A DNA stretch of 64,000 nucleotides, taken from the NCBI GenBank assembly GCA_017462565.1, contig JAFTQW010000026.1:1-64000 (forward strand), read 5' to 3'. The translations under genes and the position numbers were made by a program. Positions 18,586 through 27,305 of the stretch are shown one piece after another (the stretch's first letter is position 1; the number at the start of each line of letters is the position of its first letter). The notes under the pieces are model-generated. The model searched no databases, was not told the DNA's origin, and worked only from the letters and a program-made list of their open reading frames with translations. The stretch is from Ruminococcus sp. (lineage in GTDB: Bacteria; Bacillota; Clostridia; Oscillospirales; Ruminococcaceae).

Positions 18586-19090
18586 ATTAAAGGTTTATGT
18601 AAAAAATAATCAGACAGAGGTTAAGGTTCCGGTCGGAATAAGACTTCTTATAAGAAGATGCTGTCAGGCTGTTCTTGCAACTGAAAAGTTTGGAAGAGAC
18701 GCAGAGGTCAGCGTTTCATTTGTAAGCAATAAAGAAATTAAGGATCTTAATAAAATTTACAGAAATAAAGACAGTGTTACAGATGTTCTCTCGTTCCCGC
18801 TTACCGGAAACGACGGAACAGTTGAGGTCAATCCCGATACGGGCGCAGCAATGCTCGGGGATGTTGTTATTTCACTTGAAACAGCCGTAAAGCAGGCTCA
18901 GAATTACGGTCATTCCCTTGAAAGAGAAGTAGGTTTTCTTACGGTTCATTCAATGCTTCATCTTCTCGGTTACGATCATGAAACAAGTCTTCTCGATCAG
19001 AGGATAATGCGTGAGAAGGAAGAATCTGTTCTGGAAAAGCTTGGAATTTCCAGAGACGCCACATTTATAGTGAACGGAGAAAAAAACTGA
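18578..19090 (+). CDS. ybeY: Endoribonuclease YbeY
   Basis: A 170-residue metalloprotein needed for 16S rRNA 3'-end maturation and ribosome quality control. The zinc motif is seen as HSMLHLLGYDH (the family form is HGxLHLxGYDH), here with S in place of G. YRNKDSVTDVLSFP, the conserved loop, is present. ATG lies inside the end of phoH, and its TGA overlaps era (TGATG), indicating tight translational coupling. Confidence 0.94.
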   Translation: MAKLKVYVKNNQTEVKVPVGIRLLIRRCCQAVLATEKFGRDAEVSVSFVSNKEIKDLNKIYRNKDSVTDVLSFPLTGNDGTVEVNPDTGAAMLGDVVISLETAVKQAQNYGHSLEREVGFLTVHSMLHLLGYDHETSLLDQRIMREKEESVLEKLGISRDATFIVNGEKN

Positions 19091-19983
19091 TGCCGAGAAC
19101 AGCTTTTGTAACCATTGCCGGAAGAACAAACGCCGGAAAATCTTCGCTTCTTAATGCGATAGTCGGCGAGAAGATAGCTTCTGTAAGCAATAAGCCGCAG
19201 ACTACACGAACCAGAATAACAGGAATCCGTAACATCGACGACGTTCAGCTTGTCTTTTTTGATACGCCCGGACTACATAAGCCCGTAAATAAGCTGAGCG
19301 AACATATGCTGAATACGGTAAAGGAATCGGTCAGCGATATCGATGCTGTTGTTTTTATGATGGACTGCACTAAAAAGATAAACGAACAGGAACTTGATAT
19401 TCTTCGTTCTATGAACAAAGCGAAAATGCCTGTTATTCTCGTTCTGAATAAGATTGACCTGCTTAAAAACAAGAACGATATTGCTCCGATCATTGCCGAG
19501 CTTACTTCAAAGGCAGAGTTTAAGGCTGTCGTTCCGGTAAGCGTTACGCAGAATGACGGTGTTGACGCTGTTATCGACGAAATTATTGATATTTCCGAGG
19601 AGTCGGTTCACTACTTCCCCGATGATATGATAACCGATCAGCCGGAAAAGGTTCTGGCTGCGGAAATGATAAGAGAAAAGCTTCTTATGCTTCTCAACGA
19701 TGAGGTTCCGCATGGTATCGCCGTTGGAGTTGAAGAGATGAAGGAGCGTGACGACAAGGATATACTCGATATATCGGCGGTTATCTATTGTGAAAAGGAG
19801 TCGCATAAGGGAATCGTTATCGGTAAGGGCGGAGCTATGCTTAAAAAAGCTTCGACTGCTGCAAGAATCGAACTGGAGGATTTTTTCCAGATAAAAGTAA
19901 ATCTTAAATGCTGGGTAAAGGTCAAGGAAGACTGGCGTAACCGTGAGGGACTTATCCGCAGCTTTGGCCTTTCAGAGAAATAA
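19090..19983 (+). CDS. era: GTPase Era
   Basis: A 297-residue GTPase that binds the 3' end of 16S rRNA during 30S assembly. G1 is GRTNAGKSS (more often GRPNVGKST), G2/switch region ends KPQTTRTRITGI, G3 DTPGLHK, G4 NKID, and the C-terminal KH domain holds VIGKGGAMLKK. All key residues for nucleotide binding are kept. It sits between ybeY and a YqzL-like small gene, a classic Firmicute order. Confidence 0.96.
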   Translation: MPRTAFVTIAGRTNAGKSSLLNAIVGEKIASVSNKPQTTRTRITGIRNIDDVQLVFFDTPGLHKPVNKLSEHMLNTVKESVSDIDAVVFMMDCTKKINEQELDILRSMNKAKMPVILVLNKIDLLKNKNDIAPIIAELTSKAEFKAVVPVSVTQNDGVDAVIDEIIDISEESVHYFPDDMITDQPEKVLAAEMIREKLLMLLNDEVPHGIAVGVEEMKERDDKDILDISAVIYCEKESHKGIVIGKGGAMLKKASTAARIELEDFFQIKVNLKCWVKVKEDWRNREGLIRSFGLSEK

Positions 19984-20040
19984 TTACCTCTTATATATCC
20001 GTTTGTTTTTGCAGAAAATAAACTGCGGAGGTAATTGGAT

Positions 20041-20157
20041 ATGTCTGAAGATGTTTTGTGGAATAAATTCGCTGAATCCGGCAAAGTTGAAGATTATCTT
20101 ATTTATTCTGAATCAAGGGATGCTGCAAATGATAATACTGGAAGGGATCGTTCTTAA
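20041..20157 (+). CDS. yqzL: YqzL-like small protein
   Basis: A 38-residue reading frame, MSEDVLWNKFAESGKVEDYL onward, with an excellent ribosome site (GCGGAGG, 9 bases before ATG). In Bacillus and Clostridia a tiny gene, yqzL, lies exactly between era and recO and encodes a peptide of the form W-x-x-F-x-x-(T/S)-G-x-(I/V)-x-x-Y-L; the same spacing is visible here. It overlaps the start of recO by about 29 bases, so recO may be translationally coupled to it. The role of the family is unknown. Identification rests on position, ribosome site and this short pattern. Confidence 0.72.
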   Translation: MSEDVLWNKFAESGKVEDYLIYSESRDAANDNTGRDRS

Positions 20158-20899
20158 AGAACGATCTGTCGGCGAACAGGATAAATTTATCGATATTTTA
20201 ACAAAAGAAAAGGGAGTTATCGAGATCTCGGTTAAAGGCGCAAAAAAGATCAACGGAAAAAACGGAAGCTCGGCTCAGCTTTTCGCATATTCAAGGTTCT
20301 GCCTTAATCAGAGAGGCGAGAAACTTTTTCTGAACAGCGCAGAGCCGATACATATTTTTTATGATCTGAGAAGTTCGCTTTCAAAAATATCGCTGGCATC
20401 CTATTTTGCGGATGTTCTTCGATTCTGCATTAATCCTGAAACACATAGCGGCGAGGTTTTGCGGCTTTTTTTGAATACGCTTCATTACCTTGAAAAGGGG
20501 CTTCGTGATGAAAAACTTCTCAAGGCTGTGTTTGAGCTGCGTCTGATGTCTGAAATTGGGTATATGCCTGATGTTTTAGCTTGCAGAGGATGCGGCAGTT
20601 TCGAGCCGGAGGAGCTTTTTTTCAGTATCAGCGACGGAAGATTTTTCTGTAAAGACTGCTTTAAAGGCAGCTCGGATTCAGACTTTATCAAGATGAAAAT
20701 CCCTGTATTAAGCGCTGTACGTCATATCGTTCTTGTCGATTTTGACAGACTTTTTAATTTCAGAGTCTCTGATAAGGTTATGGAAAAGCTTTCGGTTTCC
20801 GCCGAGAGCTATCTTATTTCTCATCTTGAAAGAAATTTTCAGACTCTGGAATTTTATAAATCATTAAACCCACACCTTTTAAATAGGAAATCAATATGA
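20129..20899 (+). CDS. recO: DNA repair protein RecO
   Basis: A 256-residue recombination mediator that loads RecA with RecR and anneals ssDNA. An N-terminal OB fold starts EGIVLKERSVGEQDKFIDIL, and the C-terminal helical part has a zinc motif CRGCG...CKDC. ATG 20129 (AAGGG 9 bases upstream) or ATG 20120 are both possible; the much longer upstream frame from 19943 lies within era and yqzL and is rejected. It overlaps mutS2 by 4 bases (ATGA). Confidence 0.92.
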   Translation: MIILEGIVLKERSVGEQDKFIDILTKEKGVIEISVKGAKKINGKNGSSAQLFAYSRFCLNQRGEKLFLNSAEPIHIFYDLRSSLSKISLASYFADVLRFCINPETHSGEVLRLFLNTLHYLEKGLRDEKLLKAVFELRLMSEIGYMPDVLACRGCGSFEPEELFFSISDGRFFCKDCFKGSSDSDFIKMKIPVLSAVRHIVLVDFDRLFNFRVSDKVMEKLSVSAESYLISHLERNFQTLEFYKSLNPHLLNRKSI

Positions 20900-23283
20900 A
20901 TAAATATCTTAAAACACTTGAACTTGATAAAATACTCGATATGCTGGCGGAGCTTGCTTCAAATGAAGCAACAAGAAAAATGGCTCTTGAACTTCGTCCG
21001 GACTGCGATTCTGAAAGAGTCCGCTATGAATGTTTGAAAACCTCACAGGCGCTTGAACTGTCGGTTCAGTTCGGAACGCCTCCGTTCAGCAATTTTAAAG
21101 ATATAACTTCAACAGCCGCCCGTGCAAAATCAGGAGCGGTCATATCGCTGCGTGACCTTATGGATATCGCCGCAATGCTGCGTCAGATAAAAGGTCTTGC
21201 CGACTGGTATAAGCACTGCGAAAATATTGAAACAGAGCTGAGTTACCTCTTTTCAAGACTTCAGCCGAATGATTGGCTTCTTGAAAAGCTGGAGCGTTCG
21301 ATAATATCCGAAAACGAAATTGCCGACGCTGCGAGTCCGGAACTTGCTGCGATAAGAAGAAAAATCAACCGTGCAGGAATGCAGCTTCGTGAAACTCTCG
21401 ACAAAATGGTGAAGAATAAAACCACTCAGCAGTATTTGCAGGAGAGCTCCGTTACCATAAGAGACGGACGTTTCGTTCTTCCCGTAAAATCGGAACACAG
21501 AGGTCAGATAAGCGGTCTTATACACGATACGTCCGCTACCGGACAGACTATATTTATCGAGCCTATGGCGATTGTTGAGGCAAATAACGATATCCGCATT
21601 CTTCAGGGAAAAGAACAGGAAGAAATCGAACGCATCATCTGTGAGCTTTGCAGAGACTGCGGCGATTATGCCGATATTCTTGCAGAAAATTACAAGGTCT
21701 GCACGGAGCTGAATCTCTATTTTGCAAAGTCTAATCTTGCAGCGAAGCTGAATTGTTCGCTGCCGGAAATTACTGATGACGGAAAAATATATCTGAAAAA
21801 AGCACGTCATCCTCTTATCGACAAAAATAAAGCCGTTCCTATCGAGCTTTCACTTGGCGAGGAGTATCAGACTCTCATCATTACAGGACCTAATACGGGC
21901 GGTAAGACGGTTGCTCTTAAAACAGCCGGACTTCTCAGCGCAATGACGATGTGCGGGCTTCTCATTCCGGTTGCAGACGGCAGCAGAATCTCGGTTTTCA
22001 GCCATATTCTTGCCGATATCGGAGACAGTCAGAGTATTGAACAGAATCTTTCGACATTTTCTTCACATACAAATAAAGTAATAGAAATTCTCGGAACTGC
22101 TGATGAAAGCTCGCTTGTGCTTCTTGACGAGCTTGGTTCGGGAACTGATCCGGTTGAGGGAGCTGCTCTTGCTATTGCAGTCATTCGCCGCCTTATGGAA
22201 AACGGAGCAAAGATCATGGTGACAACTCATTATCAGGAGCTTAAAGTTTTCGCCATAGACAGTCCCAGCGTCCAGAACGCTTCATGCGAATTTGATATAG
22301 CAACTCTCCGACCGACATACAGGCTTATTGTAGGTTCTCCGGGAAAATCAAACGCTTTTGCTATTTCGGAAATCCTTGGAATGCCGTCCGATATAATCGA
22401 GGACGCAAAGGGAAGAGTGAGCGATGCAAATACTCGACTTGAAGAAGTTATTGGAAAGCTTGAAGCAAGCCGTCTTGAACTTGAACGTGAAAAGGAACAA
22501 ATCACGAAACTTCGCATTCAGGCTCAGGAGCATGAATCTGCAGTCCGCAAAGAGCGTGAAGAGATCGAAGCTGCGAAATCTGATGAGCTTGAAAAGGCAA
22601 GGCTTCGTGCTATGACCATTATAGAACAGACAAAAGCCGAATCTAACGAGCTTCTTGACGAGCTTGAAAAGCTCCGCAAAGAAAAGGATAAAAAAGATTT
22701 CAGCAGTAATGTTTCGGGTATGAAATCGAAAACGAAGCAGAGCTTTAATAAAATGTTCGATACGGCAAATCCCGTTGATAAGCGTGATCCGAACGAGGGA
22801 TACGTTCTTCCGAGAAAGCTGAAAAGAGGCGATACGGTTTATGTTGTCGATTTACAGCGAAAGGGAATCATCTCCGGCGATCCGGACGGAAGCGAGTTTG
22901 TGTTCGTTCAGATGGGCGTTATGAAAACTAAAATGAACATCTCACGTTTGCGCCTTGAAGAGCCTGAAAAGGTTACTTATAACAATAAAAACAAGCCTTC
23001 CAGAAAAGTTGGAAGAGTTGGCGTAAAGGCTGAAAGACGTGGAAAGATGGAACTTGATATCCGTGGAAGTGCCTGCGATGACGGAATTTATGAACTTGAC
23101 GCATTTATTGATCAGGCAGTTATGTCAAATATTTCAACGGTAACGATAATTCACGGCAAGGGTACAGGACTTCTCAGAAAGGCTGTACATCAGCGGTTAA
23201 GATCACATCCCTCAGTGAAAAATTTCCGTCTCGGACTTTTCGGCGAGGGTGAGGACGGCGTTACTGTAGTTGAACTGAAGTAA
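20896..23283 (+). CDS. mutS2: Endonuclease MutS2 (ribosome-rescue ATPase)
   Basis: A 795-residue MutS-family ATPase without the mismatch-recognition domain. It has the lever and core helices (ARAKSGAVISLRDL), Walker A GPNTGGKT near residue 335, Walker B LVLLDELGSGTDP, the TTHYQELK switch, a long charged coiled coil at about 510-620, a KOW-like segment (LKRGDTVYVV), and a C-terminal Smr nuclease domain (LDIRGS...IIHGKGTGLL). Known members suppress recombination, and in Bacillus they split collided ribosomes. Length is as usual. Confidence 0.96.
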   Translation: MNKYLKTLELDKILDMLAELASNEATRKMALELRPDCDSERVRYECLKTSQALELSVQFGTPPFSNFKDITSTAARAKSGAVISLRDLMDIAAMLRQIKGLADWYKHCENIETELSYLFSRLQPNDWLLEKLERSIISENEIADAASPELAAIRRKINRAGMQLRETLDKMVKNKTTQQYLQESSVTIRDGRFVLPVKSEHRGQISGLIHDTSATGQTIFIEPMAIVEANNDIRILQGKEQEEIERIICELCRDCGDYADILAENYKVCTELNLYFAKSNLAAKLNCSLPEITDDGKIYLKKARHPLIDKNKAVPIELSLGEEYQTLIITGPNTGGKTVALKTAGLLSAMTMCGLLIPVADGSRISVFSHILADIGDSQSIEQNLSTFSSHTNKVIEILGTADESSLVLLDELGSGTDPVEGAALAIAVIRRLMENGAKIMVTTHYQELKVFAIDSPSVQNASCEFDIATLRPTYRLIVGSPGKSNAFAISEILGMPSDIIEDAKGRVSDANTRLEEVIGKLEASRLELEREKEQITKLRIQAQEHESAVRKEREEIEAAKSDELEKARLRAMTIIEQTKAESNELLDELEKLRKEKDKKDFSSNVSGMKSKTKQSFNKMFDTANPVDKRDPNEGYVLPRKLKRGDTVYVVDLQRKGIISGDPDGSEFVFVQMGVMKTKMNISRLRLEEPEKVTYNNKNKPSRKVGRVGVKAERRGKMELDIRGSACDDGIYELDAFIDQAVMSNISTVTIIHGKGTGLLRKAVHQRLRSHPSVKNFRLGLFGEGEDGVTVVELK

Positions 23284-23303
23284 CGTTGAAACGGAGGATC
23301 ATA

Positions 23304-25877
23304 ATGCTAAAAAAAATCAAAGCTTATTGGGAGAAATATCCGGACAGGACTGCTGCTGTGGTCATATTCTCGATATTCGCTGTTTTAGTTTTTGCAACAA
23401 TGATTATTATGCATAAAGGAATAGTCTGGGGTTCAAATACAGATTGGAAAAGCCAGCATTTTCCGATTCCGGAATATTTCAGAATGCGGTTTTACGAAAC
23501 GCATGATATTTTTCCCGATTTTGCATTACAGCTCGGCAGCGGACAGAATATTTATAATTTCGGTTATTACGGAATCGCAAATCCTCTTTATCTTCCGGCA
23601 TATGCGCTTCCGTTTGTTCCAATGAGCATATATATTGAGGTATTAAGTCTGTCTACAGTTATTATTTCGGCTTTGATGAGCTATGAATTTTTCAAGGGAC
23701 ATTTCAGCCGTAAAATTTCTCTTGTTCTTGCAATAATGTTCTTATGCTCCGGCGGAATTTTTTACCACAGCCATTGTCAGATAATGTTTATGAATTATTT
23801 TCCCTTTCTTCTGGCAATGCTCTTTGTTTGCAGAAAAAAAGACAGCGTAAAAAGTACGTTCCTGATGATGATACTGACTTATTGCATTATGTGCTGTAGT
23901 TTTTATTTCAGTATCGGAAGCTTTGCTGCCGTCGGACTTTATATGGTCTACCTTGAGATTGAGAAAAACGGAAAGTTCAGTCTAAAATCAGCATGGATGT
24001 CCTGCTGGAGAAAAATTGCCGGAGCTGCTTTGGGATGTCTTATTTCAGCGCATTTTTTGCTTCCGACCCTTTTCGCAATACTTTCGGGAAGAGATAAAAC
24101 AAATCAGAAATCCGCTCTCTGGAAGATGCTTATTCCGCAGATAAATTTTACAACTATACTTTACAGCGGATATTCTCTCGGATTTACTGCTGTGGGAGTT
24201 ATCGGAGCAATTTATCTTCTGAAAAACGGCAGGATACAGGATAAATTTCTTTCAGCATCGCTTCTGTGCTGCGCTGTTTTTCCAATGATAAATTATACTC
24301 TCAATGCCGGAATGTATATTGACGGAAAGGTTTTTATTCCGCTTATGCCGGTAATGCTTCTTATATGCGGAGCTTTTTTGTCATCTGAAAAGTTTATAAA
24401 AAAAGATATAAAGATATCGCTGATAATTTATGCAGTGATGATAGGAATATCAATTTTTTATATAACTACTAAGAAATATTTTATTCCGATTTATATATGC
24501 GAATGTGTAATCGTAATTGCATTAATGATCTTTGTTTTGAAGAAGAAAAAAGAATATCTGCTTCAATATTACTGCATTGCCGTGTCATTTATCATCTGCA
24601 TTTCAATAGGATGCGGAGATAATTTTATAGAAAGCTCTCAGATTAAAGATTTTTATAAAAATGAAACTAAAACCGAAGTTGCCAGAGTTCTTGATTCCGA
24701 TACGGAACTTTACCGTTTTTCTGACTGTATTCCGGATGATATTTATGTCAATCGTATTTTCAGTATGGAATATCTTTCAACAAATTCGTATTCGTCTGTT
24801 AACAATCCTTACTTCAGAGAGTTCAGACTGAAGCATTCTCTCAGCGAAAACCGTGTAAGGAACACTGCTGTTCAGAATCAGCCTTATAGTGTTGTTTTTA
24901 ACTCTTTGATGGGGTGTCGTTACAGAATAGCTCCGGCAGATATGAGGATGTATGGAGAGGATATCGTTTCAGATTCAGGAAAATACACTATTTTCAAGAA
25001 TAATTATGCCATGCCTATGGGATATGCTTCTTCTGATCTGATGAGTGAAGAAAAATTTTACGCCCTTTCCGATGAAAATAAGGCGGAGGCTCTTCTTAAA
25101 AATATAATCGTTCCGGAAAAAAATGCAGAGGGGATAATTCCTCATCTTACAGAGACGTTAGAAGCCGATATGACCGGACTTGCAAATGATCCTCATATAA
25201 CGTATGAAAATGAAACGTACACGATCAAAGCGGACGATCAGTTTGAGCTTTCAATCGGACTTGATGAACCTGTTAAGGATAAGCTCATTATTGTTCTTGC
25301 AAAGGCGGATAACAGAATAGGAAACCGTTCGCAGCAAAGAGACGTTTCGCTTACTATAAACGGAGTCAAAAATAAGCTTACTAATCCAAACTGGAAATAT
25401 AATAATAAAAATTATGACTTTACTTATGTTATATCGTCATACGATCCGATTGAAAGACTTGATATGATATTTACAAAGGGATTTTATTCTATCTCGGATA
25501 TAAGAATTTTTACGCTTGAAGCTTCCGTTCTTGATTCAGCTATGGACAATAAGGATGCTCTTGAAATAAACAGAAGCGAATCTCTTGGGGATACGATTTC
25601 CGGAAAGATAAATGTAACTTCTGATGGATGGTTCAATATGTCTCTGCCGTACGACAAGGGATTCAATATAACTGTTGATGGAAACGATACGGAATATTTC
25701 AAAACCAACACAGCATTTATCGGCTTTCCGATATCGTCCGGCGAGCATGAAATCAGGATAGAGTATGAAGCCCCTATGAAAAAAGAAGGAATAGCCGTTT
25801 CAATAACTGCGGCTGCATTGGCAGTCGTATTCTTATTAACTTTGTCGATTAATAAAAATAAACGCAAAGATAACTGA
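23304..25877 (+). CDS. YfhO family membrane protein
   Basis: An 857-residue integral membrane protein with about 12-14 helices in the first 450 residues, starting WEKYPDRTAAVVIFSIFAVLVF, followed by a large extracytoplasmic domain and a final helix near residues 830-850. The family carries a glycosyltransferase-like fold; Bacillus YfhO and Listeria relatives are linked to lipoteichoic-acid or lipid glycosylation. The start is placed at ATG 23304, 6 bases after GGAGG, rather than TTG 23286. It closes the recO-mutS2 gene run. The sugar and acceptor are unknown. Confidence 0.83.
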   Translation: MLKKIKAYWEKYPDRTAAVVIFSIFAVLVFATMIIMHKGIVWGSNTDWKSQHFPIPEYFRMRFYETHDIFPDFALQLGSGQNIYNFGYYGIANPLYLPAYALPFVPMSIYIEVLSLSTVIISALMSYEFFKGHFSRKISLVLAIMFLCSGGIFYHSHCQIMFMNYFPFLLAMLFVCRKKDSVKSTFLMMILTYCIMCCSFYFSIGSFAAVGLYMVYLEIEKNGKFSLKSAWMSCWRKIAGAALGCLISAHFLLPTLFAILSGRDKTNQKSALWKMLIPQINFTTILYSGYSLGFTAVGVIGAIYLLKNGRIQDKFLSASLLCCAVFPMINYTLNAGMYIDGKVFIPLMPVMLLICGAFLSSEKFIKKDIKISLIIYAVMIGISIFYITTKKYFIPIYICECVIVIALMIFVLKKKKEYLLQYYCIAVSFIICISIGCGDNFIESSQIKDFYKNETKTEVARVLDSDTELYRFSDCIPDDIYVNRIFSMEYLSTNSYSSVNNPYFREFRLKHSLSENRVRNTAVQNQPYSVVFNSLMGCRYRIAPADMRMYGEDIVSDSGKYTIFKNNYAMPMGYASSDLMSEEKFYALSDENKAEALLKNIIVPEKNAEGIIPHLTETLEADMTGLANDPHITYENETYTIKADDQFELSIGLDEPVKDKLIIVLAKADNRIGNRSQQRDVSLTINGVKNKLTNPNWKYNNKNYDFTYVISSYDPIERLDMIFTKGFYSISDIRIFTLEASVLDSAMDNKDALEINRSESLGDTISGKINVTSDGWFNMSLPYDKGFNITVDGNDTEYFKTNTAFIGFPISSGEHEIRIEYEAPMKKEGIAVSITAAALAVVFLLTLSINKNKRKDN

Positions 25878-25978
25878 TTTTTATATGAAAATCAATTTTA
25901 CTTTTGGGTATAATTCAAGCGTAATGATTTCATTTAATTTCTTGCTGAAGGAATTATTTCCTTCTGGGCATTCTGTCC

Positions 25979-26082
25979 TAATTATTTCCATTACCTCGTA
26001 AAGAGGTAATGGAAATAATTAATATTGGGTTTCCAAAGGGATGATATCCCTTTGGCAGGGGTTAAAGGAGACAGCGTCCCCT
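25979..26082. repeat. Family A repeat, copy A2
   Basis: Hairpin 1 has perfect 19-base arms (TAATTATTTCCATTACCTC at 25979-25997 with its complement at 26003-26021). Hairpin 2 is CCAAAGGGAT-gat-ATCCCTTTGG (26033-26055), and hairpin 3 is AAGGAGAC-agc-GTCCCCTT (26065-26082, one mismatch). Lies between yfhO and the speD leader. Confidence 0.9.
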
Positions 26083-26136
26083 TACATAATACCGCATAGG
26101 TTAAAATTAATTTCCATGATTTTTTTCAGAAATCTA

Positions 26137-26165
26137 TTGACATAAAAATATTAATATGATAAAAT
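26137..26165 (+). promoter_or_regulatory. Promoter of the structured RNA / speD leader
   Basis: Consensus TTGACA (26137-26142), 17-base spacer, TAAAAT (26160-26165). Predicted RNA start near 26172. No other promoter is evident before speD. Confidence 0.8.
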
Positions 26166-26171
26166 AATATA

Positions 26172-26430
26172 TATTGCAAAAGAAGCTTCGGTTTCAAAGC
26201 AAGATTTTGACCACTCCGTTTATGGAGTCGAGGCCATACGGACAGCCGGGTCAGATGCCGACCGCTGAATTAATTTCAGCTGGCAACTTCTGTTGCCTTA
26301 TTGATTCGATAGTGAAAACTTTTTGTTTGAACGTCGATTAAGTTTTTATAAGTTTTCATCAGCTTGTGAAAGGTCAATAAGAGTAGTAAAGGGTAGTTAT
26401 CTTGCTTATATAGACTCTGAAGCCAATATG
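26172..26430 (+). ncRNA. Large structured RNA ahead of speD, class not identified
   Basis: About 240 nt fold into a closed multi-branch structure that can be drawn by hand. The closing stem is GCTTC (26185) with GAAGC (26419), plus AAGCAAGA (26197-26204) with TCTTGCTT (26400-26407). Inside are ACTCC/GGAGT, GGTC/GACC, GCTGAA/TTCAGC, GGCAAC-ttct-GTTGCC, and CTTATTGA (26297)/TCAATAAG (26374) enclosing GAAAACTT/AAGTTTTC. No ORF is present. TTGACC (26207-26212) can also pair with GGTCAA (26372-26377), competing with the last stem. It could be a polyamine- or SAM-related leader controlling speD, or a stand-alone RNA such as a raiA-type or 6S-type RNA; I cannot decide by eye. Confidence 0.65.
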
Positions 26431-26451
26431 AAGTTTTTTTGGTATTTCATG

Positions 26452-26491
26452 CGCATACAGGCTGTATAAGTCTGTATGCGTTTTTGTTTTT
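26452..26491 (+). terminator. Intrinsic terminator between the structured RNA and speD
   Basis: CGCATACAG (26452-26460) pairs perfectly with CTGTATGCG (26472-26480), followed by TTTTTGTTTTT. It ends about 30 bases before the speD start. Confidence 0.88.
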
Positions 26492-26522
26492 AATTTGAAT
26501 TTATGTTTTTGAGGTGTGTTGT

Positions 26523-27305
26523 ATGGAAAATAAGCTGAAGCTTTACGGCTTTAATAATCTGACAAAATCATTAAGCTTTAATATATATGACGTATGCTAT
26601 GCCAGAACTCCGAAGGCTCAGCTGGATTATATTGCCTATGTTGACGAGGTTTATAACTCCGAGCGTATTACCGATATTATGACTCACCTTACGGAAATGA
26701 TAGGTGCGCAGGTTTTAAGCATATCACGTCAGGACTACGATCCGCAGGGAGCTTCGGCAACGTTTCTTATTGCTGACGATACAATGATACCTGCCGGCGG
26801 AAGCGAAACAGTGGCTCATCTTGATAAAAGCCACGTTACGGTTCATACCTATCCTGAATATCATCCCGATACTAATATCGCGACCTTTCGTGTGGATATA
26901 GACGTTGCGACCTGCGGAAAAATTACTCCTCTTACGGCTCTTGATTACCTGATAGGAAGCTTCGATTCCGATATTATTACCATGGATTACCGTGTAAGAG
27001 GATTTACACGTGATCTTGACGGTAAAAAGCTTTTTATAGATCATGATATCACGTCGATACAGAATTACGTTGATGAGACTATTCTCGATAAATACGACGC
27101 TGTTGATATCAATGTTTATCAGGCAAATATGTTCCATACAAAAATGCTTATAAAGGAGATCGAGCTTCAGAATTATCTTTTCAACACCGATGTCCGTGAA
27201 CTTTCTCCGAGGAGCAGACTTGATATCACAAACGCTTTAAGGAAAGAAATGATTGAAATTTTCAGCGGAAGGAATGTGTTCGAAAATGGCTCTTTCACAG
27301 ATTAA
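26523..27305 (+). CDS. speD: S-adenosylmethionine decarboxylase proenzyme
   Basis: A 260-residue pyruvoyl enzyme of the long (E. coli-like) SpeD class that makes decarboxylated SAM, the aminopropyl donor for spermidine. The self-cleavage site is seen as [14 protein letters not shown], with K102-S103 the predicted cut and S103 becoming the pyruvoyl group. ATG 26523 lies 6 bases after GAGGTG; GTG 26514 is inside that site. It overlaps the following decarboxylase by 20 bases. Transcription probably must pass the terminator just upstream. Confidence 0.95.
   Translation: MENKLKLYGFNNLTKSLSFNIYDVCYARTPKAQLDYIAYVDEVYNSERITDIMTHLTEMIGAQVLSISRQDYDPQGASATFLIADDTMIPAGGSETVAHLDKSHVTVHTYPEYHPDTNIATFRVDIDVATCGKITPLTALDYLIGSFDSDIITMDYRVRGFTRDLDGKKLFIDHDITSIQNYVDETILDKYDAVDINVYQANMFHTKMLIKEIELQNYLFNTDVRELSPRSRLDITNALRKEMIEIFSGRNVFENGSFTD

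Noticed and set aside
19943-20128. The 62-codon upstream extension of recO
   Set aside because: It overlaps era and the YqzL-like gene and has no similarity; the RecO family starts at about 20120-20129.
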